Shown piece by piece: positions 13,724 to 26,700 of a DNA stretch of 64,000 bases. Source of the DNA: Diprion similis (taxonomy: Eukaryota; Arthropoda; Insecta; Hymenoptera; Diprionidae). The notes beneath the pieces are model-generated. The model was not told the DNA's origin. It was given only the letters and a program-made list of their open reading frames with translations, and ran no database searches. The position numbers and the translations under genes are program-made. Position 1 is the stretch's first letter. Every line of letters starts with the position of its first letter. The stretch lies in assembly GCF_021155765.1 (NCBI RefSeq), contig NC_060114.1:10383001-10447000 (forward strand), given 5' to 3'.

Positions 13724-16700
13724 GATAGTAGCACTAATTCCCACTAAAACTTAGCGGTTACAAATTTTTTTTCAACATATTACCCTTACAATAAAATATT
13801 ATGTACTGAGAATGTGTCCGTAACACGTGTACTTGAAATGGGAAAATCTAGCCAGTTTGTAGCACCGATTAGATTTGAGATACGGAACTGAAAAAATTTT
13901 GCAGTTGTTTTTGAGTTATTTGAAATTGATTTGGAGAGTAATCCGGGAAAAATTCGTCAAAATCATACGAAAGAAGGGAACCCTAATATATAGAATGTAA
14001 TATCTTCAGTGATCGAAAACGAATTATATGCAACAAAATGTTGGAAGTTTGAACTCAAGTTTCAATTTTCTCACATCGTGACAATAGACTTGAACCGGCA
14101 ATTCGTCAAAGGGTGGTACTGCAGCTTGACTGCAGCTTCAGTGAACCCGGTGCATTAGTCACGTTGCATTGATAATGACGATGGCCTGCGGCAACGATTA
14201 GTATGTACAACTCTCGTCGGATTGGCGCCACCTCTCGGAATACAACGCCTGAAATATTTTATGCAAACAATTTACCCGGGCCACCGCATAAAACGAAATA
14301 CAGTTACAAATTTAGCATCGAGATATTTGCCAAACAAATGACCTAAATTTCAAAGAATCAATGACATTACAGCTGTGGATTGTTAAATCGAATACACAAA
14401 CGAGTTAAATTGAACGGAATAATAATTGTAACACGTGCGAAAGTAAATTTTAAGCATGGTATTAGGTTGGAATAAAATACGGGACGTATAAACTTCAAGG
14501 TTCAATATATTCATGGGTATATCACAACAATCAGCATGCAACAATTATAAATCACAGTTTGTTTTTTTTTCAACTTTTTTGATATTTTTTGGTTTTTCAC
14601 AACATCCTCACCAATATTCAGTATATGTATATATAATATACATATGTATATATATATTGTATATACGCATATTGCATTGTTATATAACATACAAAAATCT
14701 TCGAGAATTCCTTATATATACGTATCATATGTGTGGGTACGTGTATATGATGCTTCAAGTGTATGAGCGTGATATGATTATGATATACATATGTAAACAA
14801 TATCGAAGTATACACGCACATGGTATATATCTGATTATCTATACGAATTTGTGCATTTGCATACTTTCGTCAATTTAGTATGCTGTGAAATTCGACGCAC
14901 GTAGAGCCGCGATACGGTTTTCATTAAATATATAATATATATCTATACGATATAAGTATTACGTAATATCTATATTACATAATTCATACATAATACACAT
15001 TGATCACAGCTTTTTATGTTTTTCTCATTATTTTTCTTCTCCACCTCTCTTTGTATGTATGTTGAGTGATTTTCATCTAAAATTTTTAACATCTTTATGT
15101 ATAAATATACGCATATTTTGTATAATATGTATGATTATTTGAAATTGGCATAAATTAGCTTATGCCGTATGAGTTAATTACTTACATATTATTATAGTAG
15201 ACGATCTTATCGTAAAGAAAAAAACATCTATTTCGTTATATTCTTTGTAAGCAACAAAAGGTTGCTTCAATTCTTCCGTAGATTATAATATCTTCTTAGT
15301 TTTCCAGTGATTGTCAACTTCAGTATATCTCGTAGTTCCTAGATTTCATTATAGTAGCTAGTGAACTTCGTTCGTTCACAATATCGATTTGTATTGCTCG
15401 ATCGTGTTGATTTTTTTTCATACCTGAAAGCCAGGTTCATTATAAAAACGTAATTATATTTTCCACAATTTTATCAAATTCGTGTCAATTTTTTCTAACC
15501 ATACTTGACTTTTGAAATTTCAACACAAATTCGAAACGAAAAACTCACCATCAAAACTGTACTTTCTCTGTACTTTCTGTGTACAAAGATTAAAAGAATT
15601 GTCAATGTTATTGAATTTTTCATATCATCCCTTGAATCCGAGTAAACCTCGTATTTCCTATGAAACCCTGATACAATTCCTGTTTATTTTGAATTCTCAA
15701 AGAAGTGAGAAGAAGTGAGTATTATAGTTGATGCTCGTCGAGTTGAGCTGGATCATTCTGTATTCGCCTAGTTTTTATCCAGTTTTTTTTTTCATTCTCA
15801 TTTAATTTTCTCCTTTTATAGATCACAATCTTATTATGGGGCTTAATTCTAGCTTATTATCTCCATCAATTTCATAACTACAGTCAATATAATTGATCAA
15901 AATATAAATTCTACCATTCCAGGTATCTAAAAAATATTCAGATAATTGCGTTGATCGAATCGTCAACACGTGAAATTTTTGTAGGCCAAGAATCTGTATG
16001 CGTAAAAGTAATGCGTGATGTTAATTTGTTTGTTTGTTTTTTTTCTTCTTCTAACAAACAAATTTTACTCAGAATTCGAAGCCCGATACAAAGTTGCAAG
16101 ATTTTTCAACTATTTAGAATACCAACAAATCACAAATACAGATTGTCTTTAAATGATCTGAACAGTGACAAGTAAAATAAGAAAAGCTTGAAAGTTCTAA
16201 ATAATTCCAACTCAACAACGTACTGATTGTTTATTTTTAATGACCTTTTAACAAGTTGACAACGACAACGTATTTACTACAATCGTATCACTCATCGAAC
16301 GTACGTGTACAACATCGAATCAGTAATCGTTGAGAAATGCATAACTTGTGCATCGACCAATTTTATTGTTCCTTCTCCTCCGATGGAACATTAAATTACC
16401 GTATACACATATTTATATATACATTAAATCGTTCAACACCTAACTATAAAAACAGCAATTACTTAAATGCTCCCCGTTAGATTAAAAAATTGATTGTCTC
16501 AATTGAGTTAAACAATGTACATCTAGAATATAAATCTAGACGTATCTTTACTGCTAAAGCCTCTCTCAATATCTGCAGCATTCATATAATTGTAGATGTG
16601 TCATGATTTTATTTCCTTTTTTTACTCAAGTCACCGCGACGATAGAAATTTATTCCAGATGGTGAGCTCGGCATCGTTCATGTTTCGTTTCCTAACTGGA

Positions 16701-16943
16701 ACTACGCATTTCCTGAAAACACAATTCGGAACGTAAAGATTAATAAGGAAACGAGAAAAATTTGTAACTTTTTCACAGTTCTTTTTTTTTTAAGTGTAGT
16801 GAAAATGAGGCAGTTTCAACTTTTTAGCAAAATTGTTTTTAAAACACTTTTTTCAACATAAGTGAAAAGAGACTTCAAAAAAAAAAAAAGATTGGATTCA
16901 AACGACAACAGGAAATATTTTCATATGGACAGTTCAAAAAAAT
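13724..16943. other. Non-coding, AT-rich stretch downstream of the TMEM200-like gene
   Basis: No gene is supported. It includes TA-rich simple sequence at about 14,620-14,670 and 14,925-15,000, whose 121- and 67-codon open frames are translated microsatellite. A match to the CTCF core (GGCGCCACCT) lies at 14224-14233. The part next to 16,944 (back to about 16.2 kb) is the likely 3' UTR of the minus-strand gene; its polyadenylation site was not fixed. Confidence 0.4.
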
Positions 16944-19900
16944 TCAAATAACCAAATTACCGTCTCCTTGTTTATCCGCTTTCGAATCCAAGGTAGTATC
17001 ACCTTCCTCATCGGGGGCATCAATGTCATCACCGGAAGTTTCAACGTCCACTTCGGTCAAATTTTCGAGTTCCGGTTCCTCTAGCAAAGCGTCAGTCTCG
17101 TTCGGTCCATCAACCGGAAGTCCATTTCCCTCAATATCTACGGTGTGACTGTCGTCCGAAACGTCACCGCGACTCCCGTCCGTGTCGAAAGAGGCGTTAG
17201 TAGCAAAGTATTTCAGCTCATAAGCGGCGAGTACGTCTGGAGCAGGTTGGTTCTGGGTATTCAAAGAAAACCTGCTGCACTGCGAGTCGCTCCTGTGCTT
17301 GTCGAAGGACCTCCGTCTGTTATCGTCCGACCTAGAGTGATAAAGCTGCCGACCATGCCGATGACGCCTGAATGGTAATTCCCCGGTGTCGGACCGCGGG
17401 CGAAATTCCACCTCCAATGTTCCGCTGGACAAGTGATCGGCGGTACACTTATCCATCGAGCACTTCCGATAGTCCTTCTTCCGTATGTCGGGAGACTTCC
17501 GGCAGTCCAAGCTTGCCTTTCTGTACCCAACCGGAGTTCTCTCGGTCTTTCTCACCTCGCCACCGACCCGATCTAGCGACATTTTTAGGAAATTCGGTGA
17601 CGAGATCTTCCTGAAATCCTTCGGGCTTCGCCGGAACTCAAGCTCCTCCAGCACCCGGAGGTCGACGGAGTTCCGCTTCCGAGAAACAAAGTCGTCCGGG
17701 TACTTCGCGAAGCTCTGGTACTTCCCCGCGTGCCCGCCGGCCGCCCCTTTGCGCAGCTCCATCTGCAAGTCGTCGTCGTCGATCCTCGTTTGTCTGAGCA
17801 GCTGATGGCGCTGAGCAGTGTCCGACCGGTCTTTTATCTTCAGAGTAACTGGGCCTCCCTTGTTCGGCATGTGGAGATCCATCGCCATCGATACCTGGCT
17901 CTCAGATGTCTTGTACTCGAGGCTCTCCTTGCTCATCTGCGGATTGTAAGCCGCGTTATCGACCGACATCGCGTGCCGCTTGAGTAGCTCGGCGTTCAGC
18001 AGCGCGCAGCCCGTGTACCGACTGGGCTTCTTGCGCGGCGAGTTTTTTACCGCAAGATTCGGGGCGCTCGGGCTCTTCTTTATCGGCTGAGGGTTGTTCT
18101 TCTCCTCCAAGTTCTTCGAGAACTGCATCAGCTCTGCCGTTAACTGCTTTCTCGAGACCTCGTGCGTCGACGGACTCGGGCTTCTGTGCACGCGGAACAG
18201 ACCCAGCTGGTGGTCCCACCGCGTTGTTTGACACGACGTTGACCTTCGACTTCGCTGCTTGTTGCTCTTGCACGGCGTGTTCTGGTTGAAACGAAAACGA
18301 GCCGGCACCACTTTCGCCGCGCTGTCTCGTGCCTCGAATGTCATCACGCAGGCCGCCACGACGATGAAACCTTGAAAATTTTTGGTTTTTCATTATTTTC
18401 AATTTCTCCATTTCACACTTTGGAATTTTTCATGATGAAGATTTTGATTTAAACTGATTTTAATTTTGCCCAATACTTCAAGTATCACGTGAAAGATATG
18501 CGCCGATTGCTAATGAAGTGAAACAGTCTGGAGTTACGATGCTCGAATTTTAAACTGAAATTTTCCTGTAATTTTTCCATTATTTCAATGTTTATTCCAG
18601 AAACAAGAAACTATAAATTAATTCCGTTAGACATAATATCTATATCAATTTTAATGATGAAATCAAAGAAATGTTTTTATTAATATTTCACGAACCACAG
18701 CCAATGATAAGATTTGAATCGTCACCAATTCAGATAGCAGTTATTTTCGAATGTAATTAAAGACAAGAATGCTAAAAATGCAGATCTAGAATGACCGGAA
18801 AAATCAGTTCTACTGTTCCAATATCACGAATCGAGATAGGAAAAAAATATTTTCACGATACTCGAATCACATTTTAGATTGATAAACCGTCCCACAAGAT
18901 ATTCATCTATGTAGCAGTCGTTCAAAAAGTGTGAACAATTTCATCCACTAAAGTGTTAAAAACTGGCAAACAGACGTCAATGACTAATAAATGTCAATGT
19001 TGAGACAAACTACGCGATCTAGTCATGCCGGCTTAAAATATTAGCTTTTATGCTTTCCATCTGTGTAGCCTCCATAGCTCAGGGGTTAGAGCACTGGTCT
19101 TGTAAACCAGGGGTCGAGAGTTCAAATCTCTCTGGGGGCAGACTCTTTTGTCTTTTTTTTTTTTGGTAGTTATAGAGTTTTGTGCACTCTGTTAGTCTTC
19201 TGATTTATATTATTAACATAAAACACAGGTTTCGAAATTCCTTCACCCGATAAAATACACGTTTCGATTATCATTGCGCACAACGCTGACGCTGTTCTAC
19301 ACGTAACTAAAGGGAACTTGCGCTCAACGGACACACTACACGCTGTTATAGATGTGTACATACATACATGGCATCGGATTTTAACCGTTTGAATACACGA
19401 TTACACGATACAATATGCCGTTATCGCGAATTGTATGCTGGCGGGAAAGTCTAGATAGTTTTGAAACGTCGTCGACGTCTGTTGCAGAAGTTATATGTCT
19501 GTTCTATTTCGATATAATAGGAGAAGAACAAAGCTGTCATCGATTAGACGGATTGAGAATCGAGTATTATGTATTGGAATTGTCACTCTGCAACGTAACA
19601 TCTGGTGGGAAAAATTAAACTAATGCAACCAGGCTGACAGCTGACTGTTGATAGTATAGTCTTTTTTCGCGTTTGAATAATAGAACAGGTATATTACTGA
19701 CTATGATTGATTAATTTATGTGACATGAGTGATTTGAAAGCCCGAGAATTACGATTTTCCTCTATTGAAATCAAAAACTTAGGTTATGTGGTGATAAAAT
19801 GGAGCCGACAACCAGGCTCTGACGTCGTGAGGAGATTTGCTGATATTATTATGCCGTGTTCCATTCTGTATTGTTTTGACTAGCTTCTAAAACATCAATG

Positions 19901-22900
19901 CTACACAGAAGAAAACACATCAAAGAAAACATTCAGACAACCATTACAGTTTTACAGTCCAGATAGCTTCAGCCGTTAATTAATCACTCTGATGTTTTCT
20001 CTGACTTTTTTTTTAACGTAATTCGTTACTCCTTTACTTTTTATTATCACTCTCGTCGTTGGAATGTTACATATTGTGTGAATAAAGGAACTCTTGACTT
20101 TACCTCCGACTCCCATTACGATCGGTCCAGCGTAGCTCAGATTGTTTAAATGAAAGCCTCGAGACTCATTTTTCACCCGGACCGTCAAGTTGCCTCGAAT
20201 TTCTTGCGCCATTGAGAGCTGATCAGCGTAATAACCTGCAAAAAATTGGTGTATGAAGAACAGTAATTGATTTTTAGGGATATTTATTCGGCTCAAAACA
20301 GCTGTGCTCACGCTTACTGCGTGTGTAGGGTGTAGGTAGATGTATAATAATACTTGTTGCATTCTCGAACGTTCTAAAATTGGTGTTTAATATGAAACTA
20401 TTTAACAAATGAAAATTTTTTCACTAAGAGAAAAAGCGACCGATCAAGATTCCGGAAAATGTTCACAAAAAACATTTTCACACGGAATTTTAGATTCTAA
20501 AATGAAGGGGTTCGAGTTCTCCAACAAAAAAAACCAAGTCTGTCGATACATTCGATTCAAGAAAACTTCATTATAGGTGAAACCGTTTATGTATTTCCTT
20601 ATAGAGAGAATATACGGCGAATATCTAATATAATTAGCGTGTAAGCAAAAGCGCTGCATAATATCAATTTTCGTATGAAACCTACGGCCATGTTGGATTC
20701 AAGTATATATATATAAAATCACGGTGACGATGAAATGCAAAATGTAGATATATGTGTAATGTAATAAGCTGTGATAAGCCTTACCGATCGTGGCCATGCA
20801 GGCACCCAAAAGCATCAGCAAAAGTCCGATGCCGAGAGCTTTGCAAGCGTGCCATAAGCAGCGCGTCGTTACTTTTCCTCTAACGACCTGGCAAATTGAA
20901 TATCAATGCCGTTTAAGGAATAGGTTTACATAAAAAGCATGTGCGTTGCGCCAAAAATTTATATACCTTGTAATTACGCAATCGTGCATACTGATTTATA
21001 AAACGATGATTGAACCAATATTAGAAACAATAATATTTCTACAGATACAGATTAATTTTGAACTATGATTAAATGCAAATGATACAAATCATTGATCGTA
21101 ATAAATTTCATCTGACCCATAAATAGCTCTTTAATGAATGTCAATCAGGATTTAATTGACGATTTAATTTTAATTACTGGATTTAACTACAGAATAGGAT
21201 TTCGTAGATAATTGATTTCATCAAGAGTAATGAGAGAAGCTGCACATCACTAATTTCGCAGTCAATGAATGAATACGTTATATTTATCTCTGCAATATAA
21301 TATATATATAAGTCTGAGATGTTCGCTAGAATTCGTTGGATCATGAACTGCGACTAATAAACGACTAGTTGTTCAACGGAAATTGAACATGAATAACCGT
21401 TGAAATATTCAGATTATTATACACTGAGCCCTCCCAGTTTTCATCCCTTCTAGGTATAACAAGCTAAAATAAACGTCATTTAAATATTAGATCTCGCCCT
21501 CCTGAATCTAATTGTAAACGGATCTGTCGGCTCGTGGGATGTTAAATTATTTAAATTATCAAAACGATTCACAGAAGTACTAATGCAATAACCTAATGTT
21601 TTCCTTTAATTAACTCTAGTTTTTTAGTACCGTTTTATCGATATGACGGTTATTGCCACTATAGATTGTATTATTTTGATTACAGCCTCTATTTTAATTT
21701 TCTAAAAACGTGGAAAAAACATGAAATAATTTTGAGATGATCGGGGTTTAACACTACATGATCGAGTTGGCGTGGAATACCCCATACATAAATTATCTGC
21801 TCTGCTGAATATCATCAAATATTGTCTTAATAACTTATCAGAACTGATGCTATCAACAACGCCCACCAATTCATGACATTATACAGTTTTCTCGTTTTTG
21901 ATTATTAAAACTGTCAGTTCTCGAATAATTCAATTACAGCTAATATATGTAACGATTTTTGCAAACACTGAATCAAAAATATAAATATTTAAGCGAAAAT
22001 GAGTAGCGGCGCGCAGAGGCTCGCGCATTTTAGACATTCAGGGAAAATCGACCTGAGCGTTCAAAACGAAAGTCCCGCGAGCTAAGTCTTGCTTCTTTCT
22101 CGCCTTCTTAAGGACTCGAGCCTTTGTTACGTGCAGTACTTGATCCGCTTTTCCAGCCGTCTAACCGCGAACACTCGTGAAATTCCAAGCCTGCTGTACG
22201 TGTGTAGATAATACCTACACACCTACATACATTGATAACGGCCATCAAATCTCATGCGCGCGAAATTGCCGCGAACGCTTTAGCATGCTCGGCTTTTTCC
22301 ATCTTCAATTTTTCGTTTTTCTCTCGTTTTATGTCAAGCTTTTTTTATACCTCGCCGAGAGTGCTCTTCTCATTTTTTGTCTTGTCGGTAGATTAGGTAT
22401 CGTGCTACCCTGGCTTAAGCATTCCAAGTCAAGTTATCCTAACCTCACTTTCTCTCCTTCTCTCTCTCTCGGTCTTTCTATATTTTACATGTAAGTCCTA
22501 ATAACTTTTCCTCAATTTGTTTTCCCACCGTTTCAACTTTTTTTCAACTGTTTTTGAGTACTCTTCAAACTACTTCAAATAAATTTAAATTATTTTCAAA
22601 ACATGCTCAACTGTTTTCGCCTCTTCTTTCTGTACCACTGTGTACCACTCCACACTGTTTCGACACATTCCCAATATTATTGGAAATGCTCTAAATCAGT
22701 TTAAACTATTTACATTTGCTTGTATAACATGATATTATACGAAACATCGGTTCAAATCGTTTGTCCATAATTGAACCAAGTAAAGAACTTTCTAATATTT
22801 TGTTTAACTCCGTATAAATTCTGTTGAAATTGTTATTACCTAACCTATAATATTTATCCGTTAGTCATCGTTCCAATCATTTTTTTTTAAATATAATGTG

Positions 22901-23756
22901 CATTACCATAAGATAGATATTATTTCGGTTGAAATTTCAGTGGGTTATTGTATTCACGATATTATTTGCAACTATTTATAACAACTTTCCAATTTTTCTC
23001 CGCTAATTGCAAAAATGTTTAAAAGACTGTCAAGAATTCAAGAAAAGGTTATTTTTACTGCGATAAATAATCCCAAGCTATTTCCTGATCGTTTCACTAA
23101 CGACTTTCCAGCTGGCTAAAAACTATTTCAAGTATCTTATAACCAAATCAAACTACTTTTTTATTATAACTATACTATCAACCATATTATTTATACCAAT
23201 GGATTTTTTAACGCCACCCTAACTCCAATGTTGATTTTAAATGTTTCCGACTGCTGCTTTAAACCGTTTTTCACAGTTCTGCATATATCAAACTATTTTC
23301 AGTCACTTTAAACTTATATCTTTTGATCATTGCACTAACCGATTTTGCAATACTCTAGCTTTCATCTAAGTTGATTCTATCAGCATTTGATCAAGAAGAA
23401 CTCGAAATCGGCTCATTCCTGAGTAGTTCCTATAACGATGTACAAATATTTTCACCAAATTTTCACTTACTGAAACCTAAAGTTGGCGTCTGCATAATAC
23501 AATAACTATTTCAGTAGTCACCATGTTAAGAAAACTTAAAAGTATAATGTATTGTCCAATTATTTTTAACTGATTCTCATTATTTTGTAATCGCGTTGCA
23601 ACGACTACATCTGCATATAAATATTCACGACTATGTACACCTGTATGTATATTACAAGAATACTGTAAATTCCTTCTTTACCTGTACGTTCCAATGCGCC
23701 CCCGGAGCGCAGGCTCTTCTTTGGGTTCCCTGCCAATGAACTCCTCCTTGGGGCAT
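16944..23756 (-). CDS. TMEM200-like two-pass transmembrane protein, 4 coding exons, 578 aa
   Basis: Coding exons in transcript order are 23756-23682, 20887-20785, 20235-20104 and 18370-16944. All introns have GT-AG ends with consistent phases (0, 1, 1), giving 578 residues. Residues 26-114 carry the recognisable core: a VVRGK stretch, a first membrane segment (about 41-60), a 35-residue loop with three N-glycosylation sequons (N75, N82, N91), then the AGPIVMGVGG motif leading into a second membrane segment (about 96-114). This arrangement and the GP-V/I-MG motif match vertebrate TMEM200 proteins. The 460-residue tail is disordered, rich in Arg/Ser/Asp, acidic near the end, and stops in LVI, which could bind a class II PDZ domain. 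The ATG chosen follows an acceptor-like TTATTTCAG by 9 nt, so a 5' UTR exon lies upstream; a further coding exon is possible because that short stretch is open. The function is unknown to me. Confidence 0.82.
19068..19140 (+). tRNA. tRNA-Thr (anticodon TGT)
   Basis: The 73-nt sequence folds into a full cloverleaf. The acceptor stem GCCTCCA pairs with TGGGGGC (one G:U pair) and the discriminator base is A. The D arm is TAGCTCAGGGGTTAGAGCA. The anticodon stem CTGGT/ACCAG encloses CTTGTAA, so the anticodon is TGT, reading ACA (Thr). The T arm is GAGAG-TTCAAAT-CTCTC. Internal A- and B-box promoters are intact, and T-runs follow from 19146. It lies on the plus strand inside the last intron of the minus-strand TMEM200-like gene. 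Confidence 0.96.
22500..23480. repeat. Degenerate pyrimidine-rich repeat-like tract in intron 1
   Basis: In the first coding intron of the TMEM200-like gene, words such as CAAACTATTT, TTTCAACT and AAACTACTT recur at irregular spacing, as if a short satellite had decayed. No exact period is visible. The tract has no ORF. This may be only low-complexity sequence. Confidence 0.25.
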
Positions 23757-23765
23757 TGTTAGAGT

Positions 23766-26700
23766 CTGAAATAACGATGCACTTGAACCTGCTCTCCACA
23801 CAATTTTCCATAACTCGTTACCATGCTAGATACACAATTCTCCGAATCTGTTTTACCTCTGAAACGAGAATAGCTCGATCAGGGCTGCCAGAGTCAATCA
23901 AGCCGAGTGTACACAATCAGACCAACTAAGGATACACAGAGAGGAATTTGTAGTTTTGTTTAACGAACAATTATTAATGATTGTCATATGTTACCATAAA
24001 CGAAGTACACATACAAAATGGAAATGAATTTTGTAGCTGTAGATAAAGAATCAATGTATGGTTTATGGTCGATGTATGGTACTTTCTCGTAAACATTGTG
24101 ATAAGTTAATTTTAGTGCAGAAATGAATTTTGAGGTTTCAATTTACTGAAAACAGATTCAATGTCTCAATAACCAAAAAATGTAAAGTATAAGACACAAA
24201 AAAAAGCTTTTTTCTTGAGTTTGTATTTAAATAAATAAATTTTAATTTTATACATCTAATGATAACCCAAACCTTCATTCATCACTTGTAAAGTTTACTT
24301 TGGTCTATTTCACGTTCATTAACGAGTCCTAGAAGTTTTTAGTTCACAGCTAATATAGGTACCTATTCAGAAGAACAAGCAAAAACGTTTGAAACTTGTT
24401 TAATTGTTATTCACAATAAAAATTTGAGAGAACAAATCATTTTTCTTAAAATCTGAAATATCGTTTTGGTTTCTACAAAAGCAAGCTTTATCTAATAAAA
24501 CTATTTTTTCTATGATTAGTTATGCAGAAGAAATCAAAATTTGACTTCTAGAGAACCCTGCAGACTCAGAATTCGTATTACCCGGTGTAATCAAAGTAAA
24601 TAATTACTTGTGCCAGATTTTCTTCCAAGTCGATCAATATTTGAACAGTCCCTCGTAACGATGCCCATTTTACTAGAAATATTTTCTAGGAACTATGCTA
24701 GGAATGAAATCTTTCTCAGTCAACAGACACGTACATCCACTCTCTGGAGTCCAGATCGCCCCAGCATCGGGGGATCGGCGCCAAAACTGATGGAAATATC
24801 GTGTTCGCTGTTTACTCGGCTGTTTACCTGCTATAATCCAGAGTCGTATAATCGCTAGATCAGAAGTCGTAAAGCCGAGTGTAAACCGGGCATTGTATAA
24901 AAGTTCGCGAGACAAGTGGAGTCAAAGCTTTGGTACGATGGGTTCGAAACGCAAAGATCTTATCGTTTTCCCGGGCAGGTTTAGCTGACACACCTCGAAC
25001 GAAGAACAAATGTTTCGGTTAATAATAACCGACGAGCTATGGTCGATCTATCTTCTCTCTTTTATATTCGTCTATTCGGTCTATTTTTTCCTAGGCGATT
25101 TGCTACGGCTGTTATATGGCCGTTTGCCGAGATTCTTTAACATCGATGATTATCGACACAGCCTCGATTCATCATGTCCGAAATTAACAACGCTGTATTG
25201 TTTTATCGGATTTAGTGCGAAGCGGATGTTCTCGTTACATCCGATCCCTACTTTATTACTCCCTGGTGAAAATTTTACCGGAAAATGTCTGAGTGTTTTT
25301 CTAATACACTGTGTAAATCGTTTTCTTGAAAAATTTACCGCACTTATGGTCAAATAATTAAGTTTTACATTTTTTCGTAAAAATTATTATTTTTCAAAAG
25401 TCTACAGTTTCCTGCATTTTCCGTTTTTTCTTTTTACTTCAATTTTTCAACTAGCTTCTGGTATGTTTCTGTAATCTTATGTGAAATTTTAACAGATTTT
25501 TTTTCCACAAATAGCTTTGTTCTTCTGCACTTAGTTTTTCTGCACAGTTTCTGAAAAACTTTCTGCTTTAGTTTTCTAACGTGATATCGTTAAGCTGATA
25601 ATTTTAATACGTTTAGATTTCTCTCAAAATATCCAGTTCATTTTAAAACCATAACTAGAGCTCGTTTTAACAGAATTTGCGTCTTCTTCAGGCATGCAAA
25701 GAAAGAAAAACTGAAACCAATTGATTATTAAATTTAATTACAACTTAAATAAATGACATTTACTAGGTTATCGTAAATTTATTCAAACCAAAATAATGCT
25801 CATAGATTAAATTTGTTGTTTTTTCTTTGAACAATAATTATTAATGCAAATTTTATTTCCAGCATTCAGGAACAACAAAATATTGCAAGAATTTAGAAAA
25901 ATGAAAAGCAAATAAGCCTGAGAATAGAAATTTAATTGGCGAAGTTCTCGGACGAATTCATGAAGCCTAAATTCGCTACAAAGAACTTCGACTAATGTAT
26001 TCGCGATATTTCTCAATAGAGTCTCAATTCTCTAATAAATACATCAAATTATGCCGAGCTCAAAATCCTTTTTTGGAATTGGTCAGAGTAATTAACGACG
26101 CCGCATTTTCGCCAAGCAGTTCGTACTCGAAGGTGGCATAGAATTTTGTTTTTAAATACCATTGTTTACTAGTAACATTGCATTCATATAAATCGTAAAA
26201 AATAAAGATTCCTAGATAAAAGTTGACAGTATATTGAGATGATCTTACCTCTGAATTACTCTTCCCCTTGAATTTTGATACTTGTTGCAATTAAAGATTA
26301 CTATCACATGTCACGAGTCGAAGATTTATTACTCATTCAACATGAAAAGGAGGCTTTTTCTCTGTAAGGATAATTTCATGTCAATGGCGATCGAGGTTTT
26401 CATTGTCAAATTTAGTGAGAGAAAATTGTTAGGCACCACTACAAATTGATGTGCCATTAATCACACTCACATGTATTCTATGTATTAGGCAAATTGACGA
26501 AATATAACGGGTGATTTTAAAGAAAGGAAGAATAAATTGCACTGAAATTTACATATTTTAGTTTATTCATTCACGCTGTCTCTGGTTAAATTCTATTCAA
26601 TAATTCACCGCATTTACTCACAGTTTACTTCAGAATCGTTGAGCACAATGATTTATAAATCAAGCAAAGTCCACCGGTGAGCACGCATGAATTACTGTCC

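Noticed and set aside
14513-14878. 121-codon frame rich in Tyr and Ile
   Set aside because: It is translated TA-rich microsatellite (ATATGTATATA repeats); the opposite strand shows a similar frame.
17956-18411. 151-codon minus-strand frame overlapping the TMEM200-like last exon
   Set aside because: It is an alternative frame of the same exon; the splice phases and membrane-core continuity support the 471-codon frame.
23605-23811. 68-codon frame starting MENCVESRF as first exon of the TMEM200-like gene
   Set aside because: Splicing this frame to the next exon at 20887 gives an immediate stop. The other frame, starting at 23756, joins in phase.
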